Assembly: GCF_030866745.1 (NCBI RefSeq)
Contig: NZ_CP133016.1
Coordinates: 2,590,001-2,654,000 of the forward strand
Direction of reading: 5' to 3'
DNA: 64,000 nucleotides
Source of the DNA: Sphingomonas flavescens
GTDB taxonomy: Bacteria > Pseudomonadota > Alphaproteobacteria > Sphingomonadales > Sphingomonadaceae
This document shows positions 1 to 7,540 of this stretch, in pieces. The notes beneath the pieces were generated by a model. The model saw only the letters and a program-made list of their open reading frames with translations. It was not told where the DNA came from and did not search any database. How positions within the stretch are numbered: the first letter of the stretch is position 1; every line of letters starts with the position of its first letter. A program made the translations under genes and the position numbers.

Positions 1-218
1 GGAGCTTCCGCCCTTTAGAGCCGACCAGCGTCAGCGATTCCCCGAGCTTGTGCCTTTAGCCTGTCAGAATGCGGTCAAGACCCTGTCACTTCGCCCGCCG
101 CGCGACCGCAACGGGGCACCGACACGTTCAATCCAGACGACCACCGTTCGTTTTGCAATTAAACGATGAGCGTGCCGCGGTAACGCGCGACAGCGTCTCT
201 GAACGGCTTCCCTTTTGA

Positions 219-992
219 CTACATCGGTGGCGGGGGCGGGAAGCTGAGGCCGTGGATCGCGGCGCCCGGCGTGCCTGCGGTGACGGCATTGTAATAGGCC
301 GAGCCGAGCGGGCTGTAGGTGATGGCTTCGATCAGCAGCACCGAGGCGAACATCGTCGCGACGCCCCATTTCCAGGCGGGGTGGACGCGGCCGCTGCGGC
401 GAAGGTCGGCAACCATGCCGGCGACCGGAAATAGCAGAGCAACGGCAAAGATCGCTTCGAAGACCCAAGGCATCAGCAGCGGCCCGGGAAGCAGACGACC
501 GAGGCCGGGACCGAGGAGCATGCTCATGCCGCAGAAGTGGAGGCGGCGGTGCCATTTGGTACGCTTGCGATTGACGATAGCCGCCGTGGTGAGGCCAGCG
601 AAAGTTAGCACGGTCAGCGGGTTAAAGACCATGAATTGCTGCGGGCGGAAGAAGAAGGGCGCATGGCCCTCGCGGACCATCCGTGCGGTGAGGTAGCAGC
701 CCAGCACGATCATCGGGATCATCCAGAAAGCGGCGATCCAGCCGAGCGTGCGATGCAGGTGCATCCGGCCGGTCGCGACGAAGATGTTCTGCAGCAAATA
801 GATCGCGACCCAGCCCATGAACACGAAGGCGTGCAGATGGACCGGCAGCGGCGAATGGAAGCTGGAGCGCCCGGTCGCGAGCTGAAGTGAGAAGCCGGCG
901 ATGATGACCAGGGTCATCACGAACGCGCCGCGCAAGAAAAAGCGTTCGTCGCCCACGTCGGGCGTGAGACTCGTTCCAGCCAATGTTGCCAT
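219..992 (-). CDS. Multi-pass membrane protein of unknown function
   Basis: The product is about 257 residues with some six to seven hydrophobic segments, among them a stretch around VHLHAFVFMGWVAIYLLQ and a C-terminal membrane pair. Several histidines lie near the membrane segments (HLHAF, MHLHRTLGW, KWHRRLHFC), which recalls haem- or metal-linked membrane families, but no family is assigned. A longer reading exists upstream. I chose the start MATLAGTS because the run GGGGG lies about nine bases before it and the longer form would run into the neighbouring thpR gene. It lies downstream of the nudix and thpR genes in the same direction and is probably co-transcribed. It ends with a proline-rich tail (PPPPPM). 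Confidence 0.75.
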   Translation of the reverse strand: MATLAGTSLTPDVGDERFFLRGAFVMTLVIIAGFSLQLATGRSSFHSPLPVHLHAFVFMGWVAIYLLQNIFVATGRMHLHRTLGWIAAFWMIPMIVLGCYLTARMVREGHAPFFFRPQQFMVFNPLTVLTFAGLTTAAIVNRKRTKWHRRLHFCGMSMLLGPGLGRLLPGPLLMPWVFEAIFAVALLFPVAGMVADLRRSGRVHPAWKWGVATMFASVLLIEAITYSPLGSAYYNAVTAGTPGAAIHGLSFPPPPPM

Positions 993-1023
993 GTCAAAAA
1001 CCCCCGCAATTGACGGGGCGTTT

Positions 1024-1575
1024 CTAGCCGCTCGCGGCTCCTCGCAAAAGTGAATAGCGCGCCGCGACTTCATAATGTGCGCCGTGGCGCGACAGCCGGC
1101 TTTCGAACAGCAGGAATTCGGTCACGAGGAAGGGTGGCGATCGCAACATTTTAGATTGCGCGACGAAGTTCATGGCCTCCCGGCTTCGACGACCGCTCCA
1201 GCGTGCAAGAGTGATATGCGGATGGTATGCGCGACGTTCGGGCGGAAGGCCGATGATCGTGGTCGTGCGCTCGATCTTGGCGGCCAGCGCGGCAAGCGGT
1301 TCCCTCGGTTCGACGCCGGCCCAAAGCACGCCGGAGCTGCGGTGATCGAAGCGGCCGACGCCGACCATCCGTAACTCGAAAGCGGAAGATCGCAACTTCG
1401 AGAGTTCAGCCGCGAGATCCTCGGCCACGGGACGCTCGACCTCGCCAACGAAACGCAGCGTGATGTGCAGCTGGTCGTCCGATTGCCAGCGAAAGTCGGC
1501 ATTGTCGTCCATCGCGTCGAGCAGCAGGTCGCGGATTGCCTCGGGCGGGCGGATAGCGACGAACAAGCGGTGCAT
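1024..1575 (-). CDS. thpR: RNA 2',3'-cyclic phosphodiesterase (ThpR, 2H family)
   Basis: Two HxT-x motifs, both reading HITL, in the two halves of a protein of about 183 residues are the signature of the 2H phosphoesterase superfamily. The N-terminal MHRLFVAIRPP and LRFVGEV segments match the ThpR / 2'-5' RNA ligase family, which opens 2',3'-cyclic phosphates on RNA ends. The start at MHRLF leaves two bases after the nudix stop codon, so the two genes are almost certainly translated from one message. Substrate in vivo is not known for most family members. Family assignment is firm; the exact physiological role is not. Confidence 0.88.
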   Translation of the reverse strand: MHRLFVAIRPPEAIRDLLLDAMDDNADFRWQSDDQLHITLRFVGEVERPVAEDLAAELSKLRSSAFELRMVGVGRFDHRSSGVLWAGVEPREPLAALAAKIERTTTIIGLPPERRAYHPHITLARWSGRRSREAMNFVAQSKMLRSPPFLVTEFLLFESRLSRHGAHYEVAARYSLLRGAASG

Positions 1576-1577
1576 CG

Positions 1578-2039
1578 TCAGAGATGCTCGCGAAGCGCCG
1601 CGATCCATTCGCGGGCGACGGGCGCGAGGTCGGAGGGCAGCTTGTCGACCGAGAACTCGGCAACCTGCTCGACCTCCCACGACCAGCGGGGAGAGTAGTG
1701 GACGTCCTCGACAACCATCAGCGATACCAGATCGCGGCGGCGGTCGGGCCGCTGTTCGAGTTCCGCCGCTTGTTGCACTTTGCCGTAGGCCGTCATGCCG
1801 ATTTCCTCACGCAGTTCACGGAGGCCCGCTTCCACCGCGTCTTCGTTTCTGTCGCGGCCGCCGCCCGGGAGTCGCCAACCGGGCGCGTAGCGGAGCTTGA
1901 CGAGGATCAGCTTCCGGTCCGGCGTCAGGGCCAGCGCATGCGCCCCAAATGTGCGCGGCCGGCTGACGAACCAGCCAGCCCGAAGCAGCTGGTAGGCGCC
2001 GGTGACGATCGTGCGCAGGATGCGGTCGGCGAGATTCAT
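1578..2039 (-). CDS. Nudix hydrolase
   Basis: The Nudix box G-x5-E-x7-REL-x-EE-x-G is complete, starting in GGGRDRNEDAVEAG and ending REEIGM. Length (153 residues) fits a single-domain Nudix enzyme acting on a nucleoside diphosphate linked to another moiety. The N-terminal part contains a hydrophobic stretch but no clear signal peptide. The gene begins an apparent three-gene unit with thpR and the membrane protein and is divergent from the polyphosphate kinase gene, with about 85 bases between them for two promoters. Substrate cannot be told from sequence. Confidence 0.87.
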   Translation of the reverse strand: MNLADRILRTIVTGAYQLLRAGWFVSRPRTFGAHALALTPDRKLILVKLRYAPGWRLPGGGRDRNEDAVEAGLRELREEIGMTAYGKVQQAAELEQRPDRRRDLVSLMVVEDVHYSPRWSWEVEQVAEFSVDKLPSDLAPVAREWIAALREHL

Positions 2040-2125
2040 GACAAAGGGTTATCCCGCCATTCAATGCTGTTCCAATCGAGGTGCATGCGTGTAACAACGC
2101 ACGGCTCGGCAAAGGGGCATGCTGA

Positions 2126-2980
2126 ATGAGCGACGCGGACGATCTCAGCGAGCATCAATATAATGAACTGCTGAAGCCGCTCGCGGCCGAGTTGAGCGGG
2201 ATGGCGCGCTGGGTGTGGGAGACCGGCCAGCGGATGGTGGTCGTCTTCGAGGGACGTGACACGGCTGGCAAGGGCGGGTCGATCGACATGTTCGCGCGCC
2301 TGCTGAACCCGCGCCAGTGCCGCGTGGTCGCGCTGCCCAGCCCCAGCGAGCGCGAGAAAACCCAATGGTATTTCCAGCGCTACATCCAACATTTGCCGGC
2401 GCGCGGCGAGATCGTGCTGTTCGACCGCAGCTGGTACAATCGCGCGGGCGTCGAAAAGGTGATGGGCTTCTGCACGCCCGACCAGACCCAGGACTTTTTG
2501 AACGCGGCACCTGAGTTCGAACGCCATCTCGTGGACGACGGCATCCTGCTGTTCAAATATTGGCTGTGCTGCGACCAGAAGGTGCAGGAGGAACGCTTCG
2601 AAAACCGGCTCAACAGCCCCGTAAAACGGTGGAAGCTGTCGCCGATCGATATCCAATCGCGCGAGCATTATGACGACTACACCGAGGCGCGGGAGCTGAT
2701 GCTGGCGGCGACGCATACCGATTTCGCGCCCTGGACTCTGGTCGATTTCAATTCGCAGCCATTGGGCCGCCTGACGCTGCTGCGCGACCTGCTCGACCGC
2801 GTTCCGGATACCGAGTTGCCGTTAGCGGAAATCCCGTGGCCGCCGCTCAGTCACAAGCCAAGCAAGGAACGGTTCGGCGTGCTGCAACCGATCCCGGCCT
2901 ACCCTGTAGATGCGGCTGAGGCGGCCGACGATCACGACGGCGAGAACCACGAAAAGAAGAAGCATCGTCACGACGATTAA
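2126..2980 (+). CDS. Polyphosphate kinase 2 family protein
   Basis: PPK2 enzymes transfer phosphate between polyphosphate and nucleoside di- or monophosphates. Visible motifs are the Walker A loop EGRDTAGKGG (residues 42-51), the Walker B region VLFDRSWYNR (about 97-106), and FKYWL with RWKLSP further on, all family hallmarks. Length of 284 residues fits single-domain PPK2. The last 25 residues are acidic/basic low complexity (HDGENHEKKKHRHDD). The next gene on the same strand is a DUF4956 membrane protein, and a CotH-like gene converges on it, a neighbourhood that suggests polyphosphate metabolism. Which nucleotide is preferred cannot be read from sequence. Confidence 0.93.
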   Translation: MSDADDLSEHQYNELLKPLAAELSGMARWVWETGQRMVVVFEGRDTAGKGGSIDMFARLLNPRQCRVVALPSPSEREKTQWYFQRYIQHLPARGEIVLFDRSWYNRAGVEKVMGFCTPDQTQDFLNAAPEFERHLVDDGILLFKYWLCCDQKVQEERFENRLNSPVKRWKLSPIDIQSREHYDDYTEARELMLAATHTDFAPWTLVDFNSQPLGRLTLLRDLLDRVPDTELPLAEIPWPPLSHKPSKERFGVLQPIPAYPVDAAEAADDHDGENHEKKKHRHDD

Positions 2981-3029
2981 CGCTGGAATTTGAAGCGCGC
3001 CGGGGGCGGCGCCCGAATGGGGGTGGAAC

Positions 3030-3710
3030 ATGCGTGCAGGAAAGCTGCTGATTCAGATCACCGTTTATTATTTGGCCATCGCGCTGGTCGTATTCGTCGC
3101 ACTCAAAATCTGGCCGGACCTGCGGGGCTATCTGCCGGTCGGCGGCGTCGAACAGCTGATCACGCAGCCGGCGAAGAACCCACTGCAAGCCACCGAAGCG
3201 ATGCGCGCGGCGCATGTCGAAAACTTCGGACAAAGCGTGTTCTGGCTGGTCGTCGCGATCATTGCCGCGATCCTCGTCTCGCTGCCGATCAGCTGGGTCT
3301 ACATGGCCGTCCGCGGCGGCGAGGAATATGACCAGAGCCTGGTCAACACGATCATCGTGTTGCCGATGGTCGTGACCGGCATCGTCATCATCGTCCAGAA
3401 CTCACTGTCGCTGGCGTTTGCGCTGGCAGGCATTGCGGGCGCCGTCCGCTTCCGCAATTCGCTCAAAAGCTCGGGCGATGCGCTGTTCATCCTAATGGCC
3501 GTAGGCACCGGGCTGTCCGCGGGCATCGGAGCGATCGAGTTGGCGGCGGTGATCAGCATCGCGTTCAACTATTGCTTCGTGATCCTGTGGATCACCGAAT
3601 ATGGCGAACGCGCGGGCATGAAGCGGTTCCTGACCGACTATGACGGAAACGACTCCGCCGCCGTCGTCGTGGTCGAAGAGAAGACGACGGTGATCGAGAC
3701 CAAGGCCTAA
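3030..3710 (+). CDS. DUF4956 integral membrane protein
   Basis: The 226-residue product has an N-terminal membrane segment, a periplasmic-looking loop of about 45 residues, then three to four further membrane segments. The conserved FALAGIAGAVRFRN stretch is the DUF4956 signature. From established knowledge, DUF4956 genes often sit with VTC-type polyphosphate polymerase and CotH-type genes; here the partners are PPK2 upstream and a CotH-like gene downstream. The stop codon overlaps that of the convergent downstream gene by four bases. Function is unproven; a role linked to polyphosphate or surface phosphorylation is inference. Confidence 0.85.
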   Translation: MRAGKLLIQITVYYLAIALVVFVALKIWPDLRGYLPVGGVEQLITQPAKNPLQATEAMRAAHVENFGQSVFWLVVAIIAAILVSLPISWVYMAVRGGEEYDQSLVNTIIVLPMVVTGIVIIVQNSLSLAFALAGIAGAVRFRNSLKSSGDALFILMAVGTGLSAGIGAIELAAVISIAFNYCFVILWITEYGERAGMKRFLTDYDGNDSAAVVVVEEKTTVIETKA

Positions 3711-4705
3711 TTGACGCAGGTCTTGAAGATTTTTCCGCTGTCGACGTCGGCGAAGAACGCCTGAATATAGGAAGCGGCGCGCGCCTGGTTCTTGGCGTCG
3801 AGACCGGGGATGGTCGCGAACAGGCCGGTGAATTCGGCGCGGCGCGGGGAAAGCTGAGCGGCGAAGGCACGGGCTTGCGCCTGGTGGGCGCAATAGCCGC
3901 GATAGGCGCGCTGGCGGACGTTGTTGATCGGAAAACCTTCGGGCGGGACGGCGTACGAGGCGTCGACGAGGCCCGAGTAATCGAAGTCGTAGGGCACGGG
4001 CTGATAAAGGCCGGCCCCGGCGAGCAGGCGTCCGTTATGGCAGCAATTTTCGCCCTTTGGCGCGGCGCGCATCGACCAGTCGTAGTTGCTGATCATATAC
4101 TCGAAGACGCCGAAGCGGGCACTTGCCGCGGGATCGATTTGGGCCAGCGGGACGAGCTCCGGCGCCTTGGCGTCGCGCAACCCGTTGCGCTTTGCGACGT
4201 CGTCGAAATCCTCGATGAAGAAGCCGACGCGGCTGACGTACGGCTTACCGCTGTCGTCGACATAGTCGATGTTCGCGAGCCGCGCGCGGAAGCTCAGCGG
4301 CGTCATAAGATTGTAGAGGCGGTAGGCCGAATATTCGAGCAGCACCTTTTGCTGGAAGCCGGCGTCGCGCTTGCAATGGGTGACCAGCTTGAGGCGCTTC
4401 TGGTGGTCAAATAGCGATCCGTCCGGCGCCTTTTGCGTCAGCTGCACGCGCAGCGGTGGGAAGTCGCAAATATCGTTCGTGCGGCGGGTAATGCCACGTG
4501 GCGACAGCGTGATGGGATAGGTGACGCCGTCGACGGTCATGCTGGCGGGGCGTGGCGTTTCCGCCCGGTTCGAGACGAGTTGCGCGATTGGGCCCTTGAG
4601 CACGACGCGGATCGGGGCGTCGCTGGAGAACAGTGGCGTCGCCGGGTTCGCGGCATCAACCGCACTGGCAGCTACCAGCGCCGCCGTTCCCAACCATGCT
4701 TTCAT
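3707..4705 (-). CDS. Secreted protein with CotH-kinase-like features
   Basis: A signal peptide is visible (MKAWLGTAALVAASAVDAA). The mature part of about 310 residues contains LKLVTHC, LLEYSAYRLYN, FFIEDFDDVAKRNG, MISNYDWSM and VPYDFDYSG. The spacing of an Asn-Tyr-Asp segment followed by a Tyr-Asp-Phe-Asp segment resembles the catalytic and metal-binding regions of CotH-type atypical kinases, but the similarity is from memory and partial. Two cysteine pairs (ENCCHN, GYCAH) could form disulfides. It converges on the DUF4956 gene with a four-base overlap of stop codons. I would call it a conserved hypothetical exported protein with a possible kinase fold. Confidence 0.7.
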   Translation of the reverse strand: MKAWLGTAALVAASAVDAANPATPLFSSDAPIRVVLKGPIAQLVSNRAETPRPASMTVDGVTYPITLSPRGITRRTNDICDFPPLRVQLTQKAPDGSLFDHQKRLKLVTHCKRDAGFQQKVLLEYSAYRLYNLMTPLSFRARLANIDYVDDSGKPYVSRVGFFIEDFDDVAKRNGLRDAKAPELVPLAQIDPAASARFGVFEYMISNYDWSMRAAPKGENCCHNGRLLAGAGLYQPVPYDFDYSGLVDASYAVPPEGFPINNVRQRAYRGYCAHQAQARAFAAQLSPRRAEFTGLFATIPGLDAKNQARAASYIQAFFADVDSGKIFKTCVN

Positions 4706-4720
4706 TGCCCCCTCCTGCGA

Positions 4721-5773
4721 TCAAGGTGTCCGTGACGTCGTATGCGGGATCATCCGGTCGCCGACGATTTCGAGCCAGCTCGGCAAGCCGCCATAATAGC
4801 GCGAGTTCCCGGTATCGATCCGCGCGAGCCTGTTGTCCGGGCTAATGACGATCCCTTTAAGGTTGGGCGTATGGCCGATCACCATGCGCTTCGCGCCATA
4901 GGCCGAAAGGGCCTCGGTCAGTTCCTGTTCCGGCGTCACCGGTGGCGCAGGCGGCACGACCTTGGCGCGTGCCGCGGCGGCTTCGCTGTCGGCCATGATG
5001 AGGCCGCGATACCAGAGCGGACCGCGAGGATCGGTAAGGATCGAGTTGGGCGTGTCATCGGCCGCCGCCATGGCTGCGGCGACACGCTGATTTACCGTGG
5101 TCAGCGGTTCGCGCGCAGTTTCGGCGCTGATGCCGCCGTGCACGAAAATTGTGTCGCCAAGCTTGAGGATCGCCGGGTTCTGCGTCGCCCATTTGCCGAG
5201 GTCGCCGGTCGGACCCCAGGCGAGCCGATGCTCGACCCAGCCGGGCGGGTGTTCAGCCATCCATTTCGCGCGCACCTGTTCGGGCGTAATCTTAGGGTCC
5301 TGCGCGCGATAGGCGGCCTCGAGCGCCGAGCGGTTGGCTTCGTAGACCTTGTCGCGCCGTGCCGGTGACTGGCTATCCGCGAAGGCGGCATATTCGCCGG
5401 GCGTCACGTAGCGGTCGTCGCCAATGAGGTTCATCGCCTCATGGTTGCCGAGTACGACGTAGACCTTGCCGCCCTTGCGGGGCGCCTCCCGCTGGAGCTG
5501 CTGCAGGTTGCGGACGATCTTTAGCGAGTCCGCGCCGCGATCGACGATGTCCCCAAGTTGGACAAGAGTGGCCTTGCCGCCCGCCCAATGACCCCTGGCA
5601 TCGATGATGCCTGCCGCGCGGGCAATGTCCTGCCAGGCCTTGAAGTCGCCGTGCAGGTCGCCGACGGCAACGATCCGGATCGGCGTCTGCGCGCTCGCGA
5701 GGCCCGCTGCGAACAGCAGGAACAAGAAGCCGGCGAACCGCCGCGTCAGGGCTGCGATGAGACCCCCAGGCAT
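4721..5773 (-). CDS. Exported metallophosphoesterase (PPP-like)
   Basis: All five signature blocks of calcineurin-like phosphoesterases are present in order: GDLHGD (about residue 38), GDIVDRG, GNHE, FVHGG and GHTPN. A leader with a hydrophobic segment (FAGFLFLLFAAGLASAQ) indicates export. The block order and wording resemble Shewanella-like protein phosphatases of the PPP superfamily, so a phosphoprotein or small phosphoester substrate is possible. The gene ends 16 bases before the CotH-like gene in the same direction, so the two are likely one operon. Location would be periplasmic. Confidence 0.88.
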   Translation of the reverse strand: MPGGLIAALTRRFAGFLFLLFAAGLASAQTPIRIVAVGDLHGDFKAWQDIARAAGIIDARGHWAGGKATLVQLGDIVDRGADSLKIVRNLQQLQREAPRKGGKVYVVLGNHEAMNLIGDDRYVTPGEYAAFADSQSPARRDKVYEANRSALEAAYRAQDPKITPEQVRAKWMAEHPPGWVEHRLAWGPTGDLGKWATQNPAILKLGDTIFVHGGISAETAREPLTTVNQRVAAAMAAADDTPNSILTDPRGPLWYRGLIMADSEAAAARAKVVPPAPPVTPEQELTEALSAYGAKRMVIGHTPNLKGIVISPDNRLARIDTGNSRYYGGLPSWLEIVGDRMIPHTTSRTP

Positions 5774-5942
5774 GGCCGCACTGTCGCACCGGCGAGCGTC
5801 TCCGGCAATGCTGTTAACTAACCGCTATCTGAACAGCCGTTCAGCAAGAGGGGTTTATGTCGTGTTTTGCTTGAAGTCGGGGGTCGCTTCCACGATATTT
5901 GCGTTTAGCGAACGGGCCTTTTGCCCGCGCAGAGGAGAAACG

Positions 5943-6680
5943 ATGGCCAACTGGCAAGACCCGCAGATGACCGGCGCTAGCGCCGCGCAGGTAAGTGTAC
6001 CGCGCGCCGCCCGCGATGTGGGCCTCCGGTCGTATATGCTTTCGGTTTACAACTACATGGCTTCGGGCGTGCTGCTGACCGGCATCGTCGCCCTGCTGTT
6101 CGCGCCCTACGCCGGCCAGGTTCTGGTCGGCGCCAATGGCGGAATGAGCGCTCTGGGCTGGATCGTGACGCTGTCGCCGCTGGCGATCGTGTTCGCGATG
6201 AGCTTTGGCGCCAACCGCATGTCGACGGGGACACTGCAGCTCCTGTTCTGGGCGTTCGCGGGCCTGATGGGCCTGTCCATGTCGACCCTGTTCCTGGCGT
6301 ACACCGGCGCCTCAATCGCGCAGACGTTCTTCGCGACCTCGGCCGCCTATCTTGGTCTCAGCCTCTACGGCTACACGACCAAGCGTGACCTCAGCGGTCT
6401 CGGCACGTTCCTGATCATGGGCGTCGTCGGCATCCTGGTCGCGATGCTGGTCAACATGTTCCTGCAGTCGAGTGCGATGGCCCTGGCCATCAGCGCCATC
6501 GGCGTGCTGCTGTTCGCGGGCCTCACCGCCTACGACACTCAGCGGATCAAGAGCATGTACTTCTACGTGCAGGGCACGGAGATGGCCGGCAAGACGGTGG
6601 TCCTGGGCGCGCTGACGCTCTACCTGGACTTCATCAACATGTTCCAGTTCCTGCTGAGCTTCATGGGCGACCGCCGCTAA
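5943..6680 (+). CDS. Bax inhibitor-1 / YccA family membrane protein
   Basis: The start MANWQDPQM is preceded by AGAGGAG at a suitable distance. The product (245 residues) has seven hydrophobic segments and the C-terminal block ALTLYLDFINMFQFLL, with GLTAYDTQ earlier, both typical of the BI-1/TMBIM family of small integral membrane proteins. In bacteria these are linked to membrane-protein quality control (YccA/YbhL with FtsH) and ion leak. A strong stem-loop terminator follows immediately. The gene is divergent from the phosphoesterase operon, so the 170 bases between hold promoters in both directions. Confidence 0.9.
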   Translation: MANWQDPQMTGASAAQVSVPRAARDVGLRSYMLSVYNYMASGVLLTGIVALLFAPYAGQVLVGANGGMSALGWIVTLSPLAIVFAMSFGANRMSTGTLQLLFWAFAGLMGLSMSTLFLAYTGASIAQTFFATSAAYLGLSLYGYTTKRDLSGLGTFLIMGVVGILVAMLVNMFLQSSAMALAISAIGVLLFAGLTAYDTQRIKSMYFYVQGTEMAGKTVVLGALTLYLDFINMFQFLLSFMGDRR

Positions 6681-6702
6681 GCCTGGCAGCAATACCAAAA
6701 GA

Positions 6703-6736
6703 GAAGGGCCGCTGGAGCGATCCAGCGGCCCTTCTT
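6703..6736 (+). terminator. Intrinsic terminator after the BI-1 gene
   Basis: A perfect 14-bp stem (GAAGGGCCGCTGGA with its complement) closes a GCGA tetraloop of the GNRA type, followed by a short T-rich run. It lies 22 bases after the stop codon. Confidence 0.85.
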
Positions 6737-6757
6737 GTATCTCTGGTCGGGCAAATC

Positions 6758-6797
6758 CCGGTCCTGCCCGGTGGGTTAGCGGAAGAGGCAGGACCGG
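6758..6797. repeat. 11-bp inverted repeat, possible stem-loop
   Basis: CCGGTCCTGCC and its exact complement GGCAGGACCGG are separated by 18 bases. It lies between two convergent genes, about 100 bases beyond the end of the glutathione S-transferase gene, and may terminate that transcript although no T-run is evident on that side. Confidence 0.45.
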
Positions 6798-6899
6798 TCT
6801 TGTGCAAACACCCGGGGGGTAAGTTGGGTGCGAAGTCCGGTTTAACGGCCGCTTGTTAATTGCATTCCAAAAGAATTGGTTAGCGAAACGGCAAGGAAT

Positions 6900-7529
6900 T
6901 CAGGCGGTGTGCGCCTGGCTTTCCGCGAGTGCTTTCGCGTCAATTTCGGTGGCGCGGCGATAGGCGTCGCGATCGGTCATTCGGCGCGCGTAGTCGACGA
7001 AGACCGGCTTGGGCTCGAGCAGATTGAACGCCAGCATGAAATTGACGTTGGCACCGACGAACAGGTCGGCGGCGGTGAATTGATCCGCGGCAATGTATTC
7101 GCGGTCGGTCAGCGCCTTCTCGAGATTGCCGATGGCAAGATCGTAATTGCCATAGCCGAACATCCGCTGCCGCTCGGGCGTCGGCTCCCAGCCCACGGCC
7201 TTGTTGCTGAACGCGGCCTCGATCGGGCCGGACGTGAAGAAGATCCAGCGGTAGTAATCGGCGCGGTCATCGGTCGGCGGCGCGAGGTTCGCTTCGGGGA
7301 AAGCGTCGGCGAGATAGCAGCAGATCGCCGCGACCTCGGTGACGACTTTGCCCTTGTGCTCGATCGCCGGGACTTTCCCCATCGGATTGATCGACAGATA
7401 AGGCTCGGCCTTCATCGTCGTCGCATAGTCGAGCAGCACCGTGTCGTAAGGCGCGCCGACTTCCTCCAGCATCCAGCGAATGGTCTGCCCGCGCGATTGC
7501 GGGTTGGTGTAGAATTTGAGGTCGGCCAT
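6900..7529 (-). CDS. Glutathione S-transferase family protein
   Basis: The N-terminal half is thioredoxin-like (MADLKFYTNPQSRGQTIRW, INPMGKVPAIE with the cis-proline and EVAAICCYLAD), followed by an all-helical C-terminal domain containing TAADLFVGANV. Total 209 residues, usual for the family. The serine/arginine at SRG fits a bacterial GST whose active residue is Ser or Cys-independent. AGGAGCAGCAG precedes the chosen start. It starts 11 bases after the M28 peptidase gene, indicating co-transcription. Substrate unknown. Confidence 0.88.
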   Translation of the reverse strand: MADLKFYTNPQSRGQTIRWMLEEVGAPYDTVLLDYATTMKAEPYLSINPMGKVPAIEHKGKVVTEVAAICCYLADAFPEANLAPPTDDRADYYRWIFFTSGPIEAAFSNKAVGWEPTPERQRMFGYGNYDLAIGNLEKALTDREYIAADQFTAADLFVGANVNFMLAFNLLEPKPVFVDYARRMTDRDAYRRATEIDAKALAESQAHTA

Positions 7530-7540
7530 CTGCTGCTCCT

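Noticed and set aside
1..218. Possible end of a gene at the left window edge
   Set aside because: A frame is open from base 2 to about 169, but its composition is not convincing and nothing conserved is visible, so no gene is called.
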